Assembly: GCF_014196255.1 (NCBI RefSeq)
Contig: NZ_JACIDH010000014.1
Location: 22,859-86,858, forward strand
Length of the DNA stretch: 64,000 bases
Direction of reading: 5' to 3'
From: Sphingomonas pseudosanguinis
Lineage (GTDB): Bacteria > Pseudomonadota > Alphaproteobacteria > Sphingomonadales > Sphingomonadaceae
Part shown: positions 28,937 to 37,203 of the stretch, piece after piece
Layout: every line of letters starts with the position of its first letter
How positions within the stretch are numbered: the stretch's first letter is position 1
Notes under the pieces: generated by a model
Database searches by the model: none
Seen by the model: only the letters and a program-made list of their open reading frames with translations
Told to the model about the DNA's origin: nothing
Translations under genes and position numbers: made by a program

Positions 28937-30094
28937 TCAGCGCCCACGCGGCCGGATGCGGTCCAGAAGCGCAAACTGATTGCCGAGATCCGCATCCTCC
29001 AGCGCGTCGTCCACACAATCGGCCTGAGCCCGCACAGCGTCACGCGCCTGGATCAGACGGGCAGTTTCCAGATCGTTAGCCATAGCCATCAGCGTGTCGG
29101 CATGCGCACGAACCTTCAGCGCTGACGCCAATGCCCGCTGTGCCTCCGCCTTGATCCGATCGGCTTCCACCAGCACGACGGCAGCTTTATCGCGCGATGC
29201 GTCCAACTGCGTCGACCGCTTGGACAGATTTGCCTCCTTCGACGCCAGCGCCCGCCTCGTCACCTCCTGGCGGAGCATATCGGCACGAACCTTGGCCTGT
29301 TCGACCTTCAACAGGCGCTGCCCCTCCTCCAGTTCGAGCCGATCGCGCTTCAGCCGGTCGAACTCTTCTGCCCAGTGTGCCGCGCGGGCCTGCTCAGCCT
29401 TTTCCGACTCTTCCCTCGCCTTCACGGTGTCGGCCTCTGCCGCCGCCGCCCGTTTGCACTGCTCGTCCATCTCAGCGGCCTTTTCCGCGAACGGCCGATA
29501 CTTACGCCCGCTGCCCGACACGCCGCGCTGCAATCCCAGCGCCGCCATCTCGATGGCGTATTCATCGTGCGCCCGCTGGAACTCGCCAGGACCGGTGATC
29601 TCGCGCCCGTTCAGCGTCCATCGCTCGCCATCGTCCGGCCGCCGCGCGAACACCTTCTTGACCAGCGGCATGAGGACGACGTGGATGTGCGGCGTGTATT
29701 CGTCGAGGTGGAGGACCATCTGCACGATGGTCACTTTTCGCCAGATTTTGATCGCCGCCAGATAGGCGCGGGCGACCCAATGCCACAGGCGCCGGTCTCG
29801 CTCCGCTTCGTCGCCCTGCACGAAATACTCGTGCGATGCGGTCAGGATCACCTCATGGGCGATGACGCCGTTGGCCCGAAGAGCGGACGGGTCAAGTCCA
29901 TGCAAGCGCAATTCGCGTTGCGCATCCTTAACCAGGCTCGCTGAACCCTTGAGGAACTCAGGCTCGGGTGCTGCCGGATCGCAATGCGGCAGTTCCTCTG
30001 TCCGCGCGTTGTGCCGCTGAACAAGCATCATCCGCTCCCACGACTTGATGGGACCGCGATTGTCGAACGTCAGAACGCCATAGTGCTTTGCCAT
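28937..30094 (-). CDS. mobV: MobV/Pre-family relaxase
   Basis: 385 residues. The N-terminal relaxase domain shows the family HNxR motif (RHNAR, H28) and the metal-binding HLDEYTPHIH at 129-138. The C-terminal ~170 residues are a long charged coiled coil. MobV proteins nick oriT and pilot single-stranded DNA into a conjugation channel supplied by another element. It faces the ejection genes. No type IV secretion or coupling protein is present, so the element would be mobilisable rather than self-transmissible. Confidence 0.85.
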   Translation of the reverse strand: MAKHYGVLTFDNRGPIKSWERMMLVQRHNARTEELPHCDPAAPEPEFLKGSASLVKDAQRELRLHGLDPSALRANGVIAHEVILTASHEYFVQGDEAERDRRLWHWVARAYLAAIKIWRKVTIVQMVLHLDEYTPHIHVVLMPLVKKVFARRPDDGERWTLNGREITGPGEFQRAHDEYAIEMAALGLQRGVSGSGRKYRPFAEKAAEMDEQCKRAAAAEADTVKAREESEKAEQARAAHWAEEFDRLKRDRLELEEGQRLLKVEQAKVRADMLRQEVTRRALASKEANLSKRSTQLDASRDKAAVVLVEADRIKAEAQRALASALKVRAHADTLMAMANDLETARLIQARDAVRAQADCVDDALEDADLGNQFALLDRIRPRGR

Positions 30095-30212
30095 GCCACA
30101 TACCCCGATGTGGCATTATGGTCGCTGACGTCGCGGAAATATGCCATACCCCCCTTGATGACTTGACGAAATAAACTTTGGGCATGCCAATTCGCTAAGC
30201 CTAGTAGCGAAT
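30093..30212. promoter_or_regulatory. Candidate oriT / mob promoter region
   Basis: Two perfect inverted repeats lie at the relaxase start: ATGCCACAT-N6-ATGTGGCAT (30093-30116, overlapping the start codon) and ATTCGCTA-N7-TAGCGAAT (30190-30212). MobV-type origins are short inverted repeats just upstream of the relaxase gene, so one of these may be the transfer origin. The nick site is not recognisable by eye. Confidence 0.4.
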
Positions 30213-30258
30213 ACGGCTCGGCCAATTCGTCCGGCTTGGTTGGATTGCGGGCATTGAA

Positions 30259-30549
30259 TCAGCTGGCACCTGGCCGCTCGACGATCATTTCGCGGAAAGC
30301 GAGCGCGGGTTCATCGGGACTGTCGAAGACTTCGATAGTAAGACGGATCGGCCCATCTGCTTCCGCCGCCCACTCATAGCTATCGCTGACATCGAGCAGG
30401 CCGATCTTCGTTGGAAGCGAAGTAGTTTCGCCACATTGCAGCGGCGCACGCCGACGAATAGCAATGGCGAGATCGTGCCAAGGGAGTTTGCCCATCATTG
30501 CCAGCCACTCGTCGGCCAGCCTGCCCGCAATGCATTCTCGTGACGTCAT
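30259..30549 (-). CDS. Hypothetical protein
   Basis: 96 residues, no family recognised. The sequence mixes basic residues (AIAIRRRAPLQCG) with beta-rich segments (GPIRLTIEVFDS). It sits upstream of and in the same direction as the relaxase gene, beyond the candidate oriT. Base composition is less GC-rich than the core. Confidence 0.45.
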   Translation of the reverse strand: MTSRECIAGRLADEWLAMMGKLPWHDLAIAIRRRAPLQCGETTSLPTKIGLLDVSDSYEWAAEADGPIRLTIEVFDSPDEPALAFREMIVERPGAS

Positions 30550-30619
30550 CGCAATTTTATAGGCGGTCGCTCCTGACGTCCGCTAGTGGGCGGGAGCGGA
30601 ACGGCCGCTTCCGAGCATC

Positions 30620-30868
30620 TCAACGGAGCCGTCCCATTGCCGCTGATTGAAACCCCTGAATCGAAAAGGAGTATAGGATCAAACCTCGCTCATCCATCAG
30701 GTCAAAGTTCCAGAAAAGTGGATCGCCAGCCTTTCCTTGGGTGTGACCAATAAGGCTTTCTCCAGCGACTCGAACTAGCATCGCAAGCGCATGTTCGAAG
30801 TCAGGCGCTTCGAAAGCATCGGGTTGCTCCGGCCGGTTATCACGTATTTCGATGGAATATGTCGGCAT
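30620..30868 (-). CDS. Small hypothetical protein, DUF6894-like pattern
   Basis: 82 residues from MPTYSIEIRDN. The pattern, a short beta start, an FEHAL helix and a FDLMDERGLILYSFS strand, recalls the small DUF6894 proteins common in alphaproteobacteria. An ATG two codons upstream (30874) is also possible. Function unknown. Confidence 0.5.
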   Translation of the reverse strand: MPTYSIEIRDNRPEQPDAFEAPDFEHALAMLVRVAGESLIGHTQGKAGDPLFWNFDLMDERGLILYSFSIQGFQSAAMGRLR

Positions 30869-31123
30869 TGCCATCAAACAGAATGCCGGACGAACATATC
30901 CGCAGATTGATCTAGGTTGACTTGATTCAACGCAGGACTGCTGGCCTTTGGCGGGCACCTTCCATGGTTGCAGTAACGAAGGGTTCGCCGAGAGCCATCG
31001 CTAGCCCCCTCGGCACGCCGCCATCCATCGCGATGAAATGTCCGCTATGAGGGGGAAGCGGACTTTCGCGGGATCGCATGGTCGGGGTCCGCTATGATCA
31101 TAAGCGGACCCCGGTCGAACGGA

Positions 31124-31522
31124 TCAGGCAGGAAAATGAATTCCACACAATTTGTTGCCGTCGGGGTCACGAAAATAGGCCAGTTCGATGGTGCCCATCG
31201 AGGCAGTTTCTCGCGGTCCGGGCGGAGCTTCGATCGATGTCCCGCCAGCAGCAACGGCGGTATCGTGAAGCTGCTTTACCTGTTCGGGCGAGTCGCAGGA
31301 AAAGGCGACGGTGCTACCGTTGGCGACGGTCGCCGGTTCGTCGTTGATCGGCTGGCTGACGATGAAGTTGGTTCCGTTGCCGTTATTGTAGATCAGACGT
31401 GTATGGCCGCTGTCGGCAATATTCCGCGTCCCTTCCCCTGCACCCAAGGTGCCGAGCACCGTGTCGTAGAAGCGCTTGGACCGTTCAATGTCATTCGATC
31501 CGACCATGGTGTGAAAAAGCAC
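31124..31522 (-). CDS. VOC-family protein carried by the element
   Basis: 132 residues: LFHTMVGSNDIERSKRFYDTVL begins the first module, and ELAYFRDPDGNKLCGIHF ends the second with the C-terminal metal-ligand region. The GTG at 31522 has AGGAG seven bases upstream. It is a metabolic or resistance-type gene rather than a phage gene, so probably cargo. Substrate unknown. Confidence 0.75.
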   Translation of the reverse strand: MLFHTMVGSNDIERSKRFYDTVLGTLGAGEGTRNIADSGHTRLIYNNGNGTNFIVSQPINDEPATVANGSTVAFSCDSPEQVKQLHDTAVAAGGTSIEAPPGPRETASMGTIELAYFRDPDGNKLCGIHFPA

Positions 31523-31658
31523 AGACACTCTCCTGAAGGCTGATCGAAACCCGATCGCTATTAGCAGTCTCACATAACCGGCGCGTAACCCGCGGTCACC
31601 CCGGCCCGTGGAATGTCCGAAATTGGGCGTGAGCTGACGCAGCCTTACCAGCAGCGAG

Positions 31659-31730
31659 CCCCATGAGCGGGACTCGAACCCGCCAAACAAACTCTCCGTC
31701 GAGGCTTGCCCACACCGACCGTGTCAGGGG
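31659..31730 (-). ncRNA. tRNA-like sequence, probably degenerate
   Basis: On the minus strand a perfect T-arm (GCGGG-TTCGAGT-CCCGC) is followed by TCA-T-GGGG, which pairs with CCCCTGA 65-72 bases upstream to give a tRNA-sized, 7-bp acceptor-like stem with one bulged base. The centre gives only an atypical anticodon arm (CAAGC/GTTTG with an 11-base loop) and no standard D arm. It looks like a decayed tRNA or tRNA mimic, not a working tRNA. Confidence 0.4.
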
Positions 31731-31778
31731 CCGGGGTTAGGATAGGCGGGGGACGTAGGTCGGCAAGTGGCTGATCGC

Positions 31779-32027
31779 TCAGGCCCCCACGCCTTTCACC
31801 AAGCGGACACCGACACCGCCGGATGTCGTATCCCCGTCCGCCAGGAACTGCACGCCAGCAGCTTCGAGCACGCCCTGCATAGCCCCTAAGTTATTTGCGA
31901 TCGGCGTGGACCGCTTCGCCTCGAAGTTTCGAACCGTTGACGGTCCTAGATTCGCAGCTGCCGCTAACTCTTCCTGAGACATACCGACAAGCGCCCTTCC
32001 GGCGCGACACGTTTCAGGGGTCAACAT
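31779..32027 (-). CDS. XRE-family HTH regulator
   Basis: 82 residues. [19 protein letters not shown] is the start of a Cro/C1-type helix-turn-helix, completed by [20 protein letters not shown]. It has no dimerisation or peptidase domain. The ATG at 32027 gives the canonical start. It diverges from the small-gene operon starting at 32187, with palindromic sites between, so it probably represses that operon. Confidence 0.8.
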   Translation of the reverse strand: MLTPETCRAGRALVGMSQEELAAAANLGPSTVRNFEAKRSTPIANNLGAMQGVLEAAGVQFLADGDTTSGGVGVRLVKGVGA

Positions 32028-32065
32028 ATTGGTGGAATACCGGAATAACGAAAAATACGCAAGAT

Positions 32066-32115
32066 AACGGTTTCCGTTTGACCATAACGATGAGCCGTGT
32101 ATAACGGTTTTCGTT
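32066..32115. promoter_or_regulatory. Paired operator-like palindromes
   Basis: AACGGTTTCCGTT (32066-32078, perfect 5+5) and AACGGTTTTCGTT (32103-32115, 4+4) lie 37 bp apart between the XRE gene and the rightward operon. A weaker related site (AATAACGAAAAATACG) lies at about 32044. They are likely binding sites of the adjacent XRE protein. Confidence 0.5.
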
Positions 32116-32186
32116 ACTCGACGAGCCGAGCGGAGGATTAGGTCCCTCCACCCGGCTCTGACCACAACCGTTCTGGAGGAACGACT

Positions 32187-32462
32187 ATGGCTACTTCCCC
32201 CCTACCGGACGCCGTGCGTCCGGCCAAGATCACCTGTGCCTCAAACGGACTGAGCAAATCGACCGGACGCGCCGTCGATCTTGCCCGCCAACATCTGCGC
32301 ACCGGCAACCCCGGCGCCTATGCCCGTTCGCTGGCCGGTGAACACCGCGCCACCAATGCCCGGCAGCAGCGCGCGATCGAAGCTGTGATCGCTGCCGACG
32401 CCTGCGAGCGCCTTTTCACCCGGCATCCGTCGAACGGCTGCCTGATGGCGCGGGAGGGCTGA
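32187..32462 (+). CDS. Hypothetical protein, first gene of a small-gene operon
   Basis: 91 residues, basic and Ala/Arg-rich ([21 protein letters not shown]). GGAGGA lies at the proper distance before the ATG. It is followed after three bases by the next gene. No family recognised. Confidence 0.6.
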   Translation: MATSPLPDAVRPAKITCASNGLSKSTGRAVDLARQHLRTGNPGAYARSLAGEHRATNARQQRAIEAVIAADACERLFTRHPSNGCLMAREG

Positions 32463-32465
32463 ACG

Positions 32466-33035
32466 ATGGCCAGCTATGCAATCGCGGCAACCGTGGCCGA
32501 CCCCGTCGCGGCCATTGCCGACATGTCGCTCGCAATCGAGCGCGTCATCGTCACGATGGACAACGCCAACAGCGAACTGATGGAGCAGGTGGTCGGGCGG
32601 CTGAATGACCCGGCGTCGCCCATGCATCATGCCGCGTTTAGCGCGTGGTGCACGCACCAGATCGCCTCCGAGAAGCTGGTCGAGATCAGCACGGTCCTTG
32701 ATGAGGTGGAAGGCAGGCTGTCGACCCCGCCGGACAAATCGCAGGCACAGGAAGCCGAGAATGCCGAATGGCATCGAGCGCACGCGGCTTGGACCGAGGC
32801 GCACGAAACCGTCCGTCGATACAATGCGACGCCGGGTCGCGTTCCGGACGATGTGATGGACGCCGCCGTTCGGGTCGAACGCGAAACCGTCTATCAACTC
32901 GCTGCCGCGCCTGCGCCGAACCGTGCCGCCGTTGGCATCAAAATCAACGCCTTGCTCGACTATCTCGAAAACTGCGCGATCGACGAGGCGGCGCTGCGCA
33001 CGATCGCAGCTGATGCACTGCGGGCGGAGTGCTGA
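32466..33035 (+). CDS. Hypothetical helical protein
   Basis: 189 residues, predominantly helical with heptad-like stretches (EKLVEISTVLDEVEGRL). Part of the small-gene operon with 3-base gaps to both neighbours. No motif recognised. Confidence 0.6.
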   Translation: MASYAIAATVADPVAAIADMSLAIERVIVTMDNANSELMEQVVGRLNDPASPMHHAAFSAWCTHQIASEKLVEISTVLDEVEGRLSTPPDKSQAQEAENAEWHRAHAAWTEAHETVRRYNATPGRVPDDVMDAAVRVERETVYQLAAAPAPNRAAVGIKINALLDYLENCAIDEAALRTIAADALRAEC

Positions 33036-33038
33036 ACC

Positions 33039-33665
33039 ATGACGACTGAAACCACCCGTCGCGCCCTGTTCGGGGGCGCTGGTCTCGTCGCGCTTGCCGC
33101 CGCCGTCCCGGCCGTCGCATCGGCCATGTCCGCCAGTTCAGGCGTCAGCCCTGCCCTGGCCACGCTGATCGCGGTCAGCGAGGAGGCCTGGCAAGTGTCG
33201 GAGGACCACGACAATCTGGTCCTGAAGCCCGCTGACACGGCGGCAAAGGCGCTTGCGTCCCAGATTCCACATGTCGCGGTCGACATTGACGGTGATCCTT
33301 ACTGGACCACTGCGAACCCGGGCGCGGTCAGCGTCGCCCGTGGCCTCGTCGAACGTGATCCGGCGCGCAACCATCCCAATAGCCCCGGACTGCGCCGTCT
33401 GGTTGCGGCTGACCTTCAACGGCAGCGTCTGCGCGCCCGTATCCATCGCGACACGGGCCTGACTGCTGCGGTCGATCGCAGCAACGCCCTGAACGACGCC
33501 TATGCCGATGCCGAGTCGGCTGTTGCGACGCACCCGGTCAGCACCGTCACCGACCTGCACGCGAAGCTGGCGTTCATGATCAAGAACGACATGGGCGATG
33601 GCCGTGATTGGCTGGAAGAGATCGCGGACGACGTGGCCCGCATCGCGAACGTGGAGGGCCGCTGA
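33039..33665 (+). CDS. Hypothetical protein with a Tat-like signal
   Basis: 208 residues. The N-terminus TTRRALFGGAGLVALAAAVP, followed by AVASA, has a twin-arginine, a hydrophobic core and an AxA cleavage site, as in Tat signal peptides. The remainder is helical (DLQRQRLRARIHRDTGL) without a recognised fold. An exported protein in the middle of a mobile-element operon is unexpected; alternatively the leader is a membrane anchor. Confidence 0.6.
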   Translation: MTTETTRRALFGGAGLVALAAAVPAVASAMSASSGVSPALATLIAVSEEAWQVSEDHDNLVLKPADTAAKALASQIPHVAVDIDGDPYWTTANPGAVSVARGLVERDPARNHPNSPGLRRLVAADLQRQRLRARIHRDTGLTAAVDRSNALNDAYADAESAVATHPVSTVTDLHAKLAFMIKNDMGDGRDWLEEIADDVARIANVEGR

Positions 33666-33666
33666 C

Positions 33667-33960
33667 ATGTCGACCACCAGCGAAACCTTCTGCGCTCTGC
33701 TCGACGCCTCTGACGCCGCCAGCCGCCGCTTCAACAGCCTGCCGTCCGACTTGGAGGAACAAGACCCCATCACGTTCGAGCAGGAGGAACAGGCGGTATG
33801 TTCAGCATCGCATGACGCAGACCTTGCCGAACCAACGACCTGGGCGGAATTCACCCGTCTGCTGGAACACATGTCGTATTGTGGCGCCAGCGCCATTGAT
33901 GACGACAATGCGGCCCGGCTGTTGGCTCATGCGAAGCGCCTCAACGGGGAGGGTCGCTGA
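33667..33960 (+). CDS. Small acidic hypothetical protein
   Basis: 97 residues, strongly acidic (SLPSDLEEQDPITFEQEEQ). It starts one base after the preceding stop. No family recognised. Small acidic phage proteins often act as inhibitors, but nothing here shows that. Confidence 0.5.
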   Translation: MSTTSETFCALLDASDAASRRFNSLPSDLEEQDPITFEQEEQAVCSASHDADLAEPTTWAEFTRLLEHMSYCGASAIDDDNAARLLAHAKRLNGEGR

Positions 33961-33961
33961 C

Positions 33962-34192
33962 ATGGCCATTCTCCACCACCCCACGCCCTTCAACCCCACC
34001 GCTTGGCTCCACGCCTTGGTCCAGATTGGCGGCGGCTATGCCCTAACGTCCGACCGCAAGCTGTGGCTGGTCATCCAGGACTGCCCATCGGACGACCTGA
34101 CGCCACTGATGGCACAGATCGTCGGCCATCCTGACCGGGCTGAAGCGGTGCGCCAGACCATCGAGCAGCGGCACTATGGGGAGGCGGCATGA
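33962..34192 (+). CDS. Small hypothetical protein
   Basis: 76 residues (WLHALVQIGGGYALTSDRKLWLVI). It begins one base after the previous stop and overlaps the next gene by four bases (ATGA), so it is translationally coupled. No family recognised. Confidence 0.5.
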   Translation: MAILHHPTPFNPTAWLHALVQIGGGYALTSDRKLWLVIQDCPSDDLTPLMAQIVGHPDRAEAVRQTIEQRHYGEAA

Positions 34193-34461
34193 TGAACACC
34201 GTCACCCCTGAAGCGGCTGAATTCCTCACCCTGATGCTGGAGGAAACGCGGCTGCCTGACGATTGGGATACGTCAGGTTTCTGGCTGAGCCATGCCCAGC
34301 AGTTGGCGCAGTTCCTGGCAGATCATCGCGGTCGCATCCCACTAACGGACGCAGCGATGCTGATCGGACTGGGCGGCATGCTGGTCGAGATGGCGAAGCG
34401 CGAACGCGAGGCTTCTGCTGAAGCTGGTCGCTGGCTCCGTGGCGAAGGGGACGCGGCATGA
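34189..34461 (+). CDS. Small hypothetical protein
   Basis: 90 residues, helical. It contains DDWDTSGFWLSHAQQLAQFL and a GLGGMLVEMAKRERE helix. Coupled to the gene upstream. No family recognised. Confidence 0.5.
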   Translation: MMNTVTPEAAEFLTLMLEETRLPDDWDTSGFWLSHAQQLAQFLADHRGRIPLTDAAMLIGLGGMLVEMAKREREASAEAGRWLRGEGDAA

Positions 34462-34510
34462 CCCAGCTCCTCAGCATCCCGCAGGACCAGCAGACGATCG
34501 GAAGGAAGGA

Positions 34511-34780
34511 ATGATGGGGCACGCTGCCGTCACCCCGCCGCCGGGTGCCAACCGTGCAATGCCCTGGCGCCGATCGCGCCGCCGTCCCTGGCATCGGCTG
34601 GACCGGGTCGCATCGCCACACGCGGTGCTGGCCACCATCCCTTCCCTGCCCCGTGCCGAACTGGCGCGGATCACCGAGCGGCTGATTGACCGCATGGACG
34701 AGCTGGACGGGGATACGGACCTCGAACCTGAGGATCTGGAGGAAGACGATCCCAAGGAGGCGGATGACGTTCACTCCTGA
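34511..34780 (+). CDS. Small hypothetical protein, basic start and acidic end
   Basis: 89 residues from MMGHAAV with AAGGAAGGA upstream. The N-terminus is very basic (MPWRRSRRRPWHRLDR) and the C-terminus very acidic (DTDLEPEDLEEDDPKEADD). This charge split suggests a nucleic-acid-binding part with an acidic tail. It overlaps the next gene by 17 bases. Confidence 0.5.
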   Translation: MMGHAAVTPPPGANRAMPWRRSRRRPWHRLDRVASPHAVLATIPSLPRAELARITERLIDRMDELDGDTDLEPEDLEEDDPKEADDVHS

Positions 34781-35360
34781 GCCGGTCACGCCGCCGGCCC
34801 CTTCCCGGCGCATGGAACACAGGCCCGTCGTTCGCGATCGTCGAGCGGCGGGCTCTCCGCGTGTGCATCGCTTCCGCGATAGCCTGGCGCTGTCCGAGAG
34901 CTTCGTGGACGCCGATTGGTGGTTGCCGCTCTACCGGCGCGCGTTCCCGACGATGGTGTCAGCGGTGGCTGTGCGCGAAGATGGGTGGGCACAGCGGGGC
35001 GGAATAGATCGGCTGCTTACCCTGTCCTGCGGGCGGACCTATACGGTCGACGAGAAGGTGCGGATGCACGAATGGCCTGACGTCCTGCTGGAGCGCTGGT
35101 CGGACGAGGCGCGCCGGGTGCCTGGGTGGATTCAGAAGCCGTTGGCGGCCGACTTCGTGGCTTATGCGTATGCCCCAGCCGGGACATGCCTACTGCTGCC
35201 CGTCGTCCCGCTACAGCGCGCCTGGCGGCAGCATGGGCGCAAGTGGATCAACCTTTACGGCACGCGATCGGCGCAGAATCCTGGGTACGTCTCAGTCGGG
35301 GTGCCGGTGCCGCGTCATGTGCTGATGCAGGCGATCGTGGAGGCGATGGTCGTAATTTAG
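34764..35360 (+). CDS. Hypothetical protein with nuclease-like motif
   Basis: 198 residues with AAGGAGG upstream of the ATG. The segment QRGGIDRLLTLSCGRTYTVD followed by EKVR places an Asp about 17 residues before D-E-K, as in PD-(D/E)xK nucleases. A conserved-looking WPDVLLE..RRVPGWI..KPLAADFVAYAY follows. The nuclease idea is inference from this spacing only. It is the last gene of the small-gene operon. Confidence 0.55.
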   Translation: MTFTPEPVTPPAPSRRMEHRPVVRDRRAAGSPRVHRFRDSLALSESFVDADWWLPLYRRAFPTMVSAVAVREDGWAQRGGIDRLLTLSCGRTYTVDEKVRMHEWPDVLLERWSDEARRVPGWIQKPLAADFVAYAYAPAGTCLLLPVVPLQRAWRQHGRKWINLYGTRSAQNPGYVSVGVPVPRHVLMQAIVEAMVVI

Positions 35361-35378
35361 CGTCGCAAATCAGGCTGC

Positions 35379-36113
35379 TTAAAAGACCGCATTCGGAGGC
35401 GGTGGGATTTGTGCCCATCGTTGAGCAATACCAGCACAGGCAGCTTTGACTTCGTTGAACCGATAAACTGCGTTGCTTGGGGCCACATGGCAGTGCCCAG
35501 TCCAAACATCGATCACAGCCGTGATCTCACGATCGGCATCAATCTCCCCCAAGCCCTGCTGGACCTTCGCATTCAAATAGCCAACCGCGATTGCCCCCTG
35601 CCAGCAAGCCGTCTCCAGAGGCAACGGCTTCCCCTTCGCATATCGCAAAAATCCTAGGCCCATCTTGGGCACGTTGGTTCTCGTGACCCGGCGAAGCACA
35701 AAGTGGGGCGTGCAGCGAAGTGTGAAACCTTCAATGTCGAGCCCAGGCATCCGGTCCCCCGGAAAAATCTCTTGGGCTTTGATCGGAAGCTTCGGGGCAG
35801 TCGCAAGATAGCGTTCGAGGTAATCGGCGTTGTTCTCCGCCTTGTCGATCTCAAAGGGGCTGCCCTGCAAACCGCTCTTTAAGACCGCTATCCGCTGATC
35901 AATCAAATCGTGCTCACCGCCTCCCCTTGACATATGCTCAATGATTGATTCACGAGCGGCATCGTGTTGGATCGTAGGAGCAATCGGCGGGTATTTTGAT
36001 CGGGTGAGTAGCGTGCGCTTTGCCTGCTCAGACGCCGACATATAATCGGCCAGCATGCGTATAGACATGCCCGGGTTTGGACGCAGATTATGGGTCTTTT
36101 TTTCTTCCGGCAT
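35379..36113 (-). CDS. Hypothetical protein
   Basis: 244 residues from MPEEKKTHNLRPNPG with AGGA six bases upstream. No family recognised. It is rich in beta-type and basic segments (FTLRCTPHFVLRRVTRTNVP). It is more AT-rich than the core, in the opposite direction to the small-gene operon, and adjacent to a divergent 71-residue gene. A cargo or defence role is possible but unsupported. Confidence 0.6.
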   Translation of the reverse strand: MPEEKKTHNLRPNPGMSIRMLADYMSASEQAKRTLLTRSKYPPIAPTIQHDAARESIIEHMSRGGGEHDLIDQRIAVLKSGLQGSPFEIDKAENNADYLERYLATAPKLPIKAQEIFPGDRMPGLDIEGFTLRCTPHFVLRRVTRTNVPKMGLGFLRYAKGKPLPLETACWQGAIAVGYLNAKVQQGLGEIDADREITAVIDVWTGHCHVAPSNAVYRFNEVKAACAGIAQRWAQIPPPPNAVF

Positions 36114-36129
36114 CAGAGATCCTGAAGCT

Positions 36130-36345
36130 ATGGCTACCTTGTACTTTACCGGCACATCACCAACCGGCAAGAGCCTGACATTGGCACCGATGACATCTCG
36201 CCGTGCGGCCGGACTCGATCCTCAGCCTATGGATTGGGCGGGATATTTTCTCTTCGAAGCGTCAAACAATGGCGAGCGGGTGATTGCTCGAGTTGACGAT
36301 GACGAAGCTGCCCTTTGCCTAGCAGGGCTTTTGGGTATCGGTTGA
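36130..36345 (+). CDS. Small hypothetical protein
   Basis: 71 residues (MATLYFTGTSPTGKSLTLAP.. IARVDDDEAALCLAGLLGIG). It is divergent from the preceding 244-residue gene with a 16-bp gap. The ribosome site is weak. The TGKS string is not a full Walker A motif. Function unknown. Confidence 0.4.
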   Translation: MATLYFTGTSPTGKSLTLAPMTSRRAAGLDPQPMDWAGYFLFEASNNGERVIARVDDDEAALCLAGLLGIG

Positions 36346-36424
36346 TGCTCTGGGCAAGACTGGAAAGCGAGACGAATGAGGCTGGCTGCTACCAGCCAGC
36401 CTCAAGTTTAACCGGCCTTCCGAC

Positions 36425-36628
36425 TTACCGCGGGGGCAAGCCAGTCACATGGTTTCCCCGCCGCCCGGTGTTGATCTCGGACACACGGCCCGGATTCGTA
36501 CCATAGTCGGCAGCGATGTCATGCTGGTTGTCACCCGCCCGGAGGCGAGCCCAGATGTCAGCAATTGCCGCGTCGGACAAAGGGAAGCGAGTGCGGCGCT
36601 GAGGCCGCTGGGGGATATTGTTTGCCAT
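36425..36628 (-). CDS. Small HTH-type hypothetical protein
   Basis: 67 residues. LSDAAIADIWARLRAGDNQH, then DIAADYGTNPGRVSEIN, reads as a resolvase/Xre-like helix-turn-helix with a basic N-terminus (QRPQRRTRF). Such mini-HTH proteins are common in phage-like elements. Likely DNA-binding. Confidence 0.6.
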   Translation of the reverse strand: MANNIPQRPQRRTRFPLSDAAIADIWARLRAGDNQHDIAADYGTNPGRVSEINTGRRGNHVTGLPPR

Positions 36629-36832
36629 CGTACATCCTTTTTCGGCAAACGACCGGTCTTGACGGCACAACCTCAAGGTGTAGACGTTTCCGCCGTACCA
36701 AGGGGTACATCCCGCTCTCGCGTCCGGACCAAAAGCCGCGAGAGTTGCCCCCGATCAGAAGCCCCGGCGCCTGCCAGCGCTGGGGTTTCCTCGTTTCGGA
36801 AACAATCAACAAACCACGTATCCTGAGTCGAC

Positions 36833-36851
36833 TGAGTCGCCAAGCGACTCA
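36833..36851. promoter_or_regulatory. Hairpin/operator in a 317-bp gap
   Basis: TGAGTCGC-CAA-GCGACTCA is a perfect 8-bp inverted repeat preceded by another GAGTCGA unit. The gap 36629-36945 has no gene I would defend. The site could be an operator for one of the HTH proteins or a transcript end. Confidence 0.35.
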
Positions 36852-36945
36852 AAATACGCAGCAATTTAATTGATCATAGGAAGCCACGGACCGCGCCGCG
36901 ACTGACGCGGTCCGTTTGGAGATTCCGGTTCAGGAAGCGGGCGCG

Positions 36946-37167
36946 TTACACGTCGACCAGGAAGCAGAACGCCTTCTTGCCATATGATTTGGCATAGATG
37001 CGGCGACCGCCCCGGGTGATCCACGCAACGCACACCCACTTCTTACCCGGAGGGGCAGGAGTGGAGGGCATCGGAGTGCTCCCACGATTGTGGCCCGATG
37101 TTCTTGCTTCCTTAACTGGCTGCGCATATATCCGCGCTTGACTAGGGCTCAGTTCAGGATCGCTCAC
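36946..37167 (-). CDS. Small hypothetical protein
   Basis: 73 residues with a GTG start and only a weak ribosome site. The C-terminal half (KKWVCVAWITRGGRRIYAKS) looks beta-rich and basic. It lies downstream of immA on the same strand. Function unknown. Confidence 0.4.
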   Translation of the reverse strand: MSDPELSPSQARIYAQPVKEARTSGHNRGSTPMPSTPAPPGKKWVCVAWITRGGRRIYAKSYGKKAFCFLVDV

Positions 37168-37203
37168 CCATCACGGGGGCCACGGTTCCGATCAGGGCTT
37201 TTC

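Noticed and set aside
31640..31750. A functional tRNA gene on the minus strand
   Set aside because: The T-arm is perfect, but the D-arm is missing, the anticodon loop would be 11 bases and the acceptor stem is bulged. Recorded only as a tRNA-like sequence.
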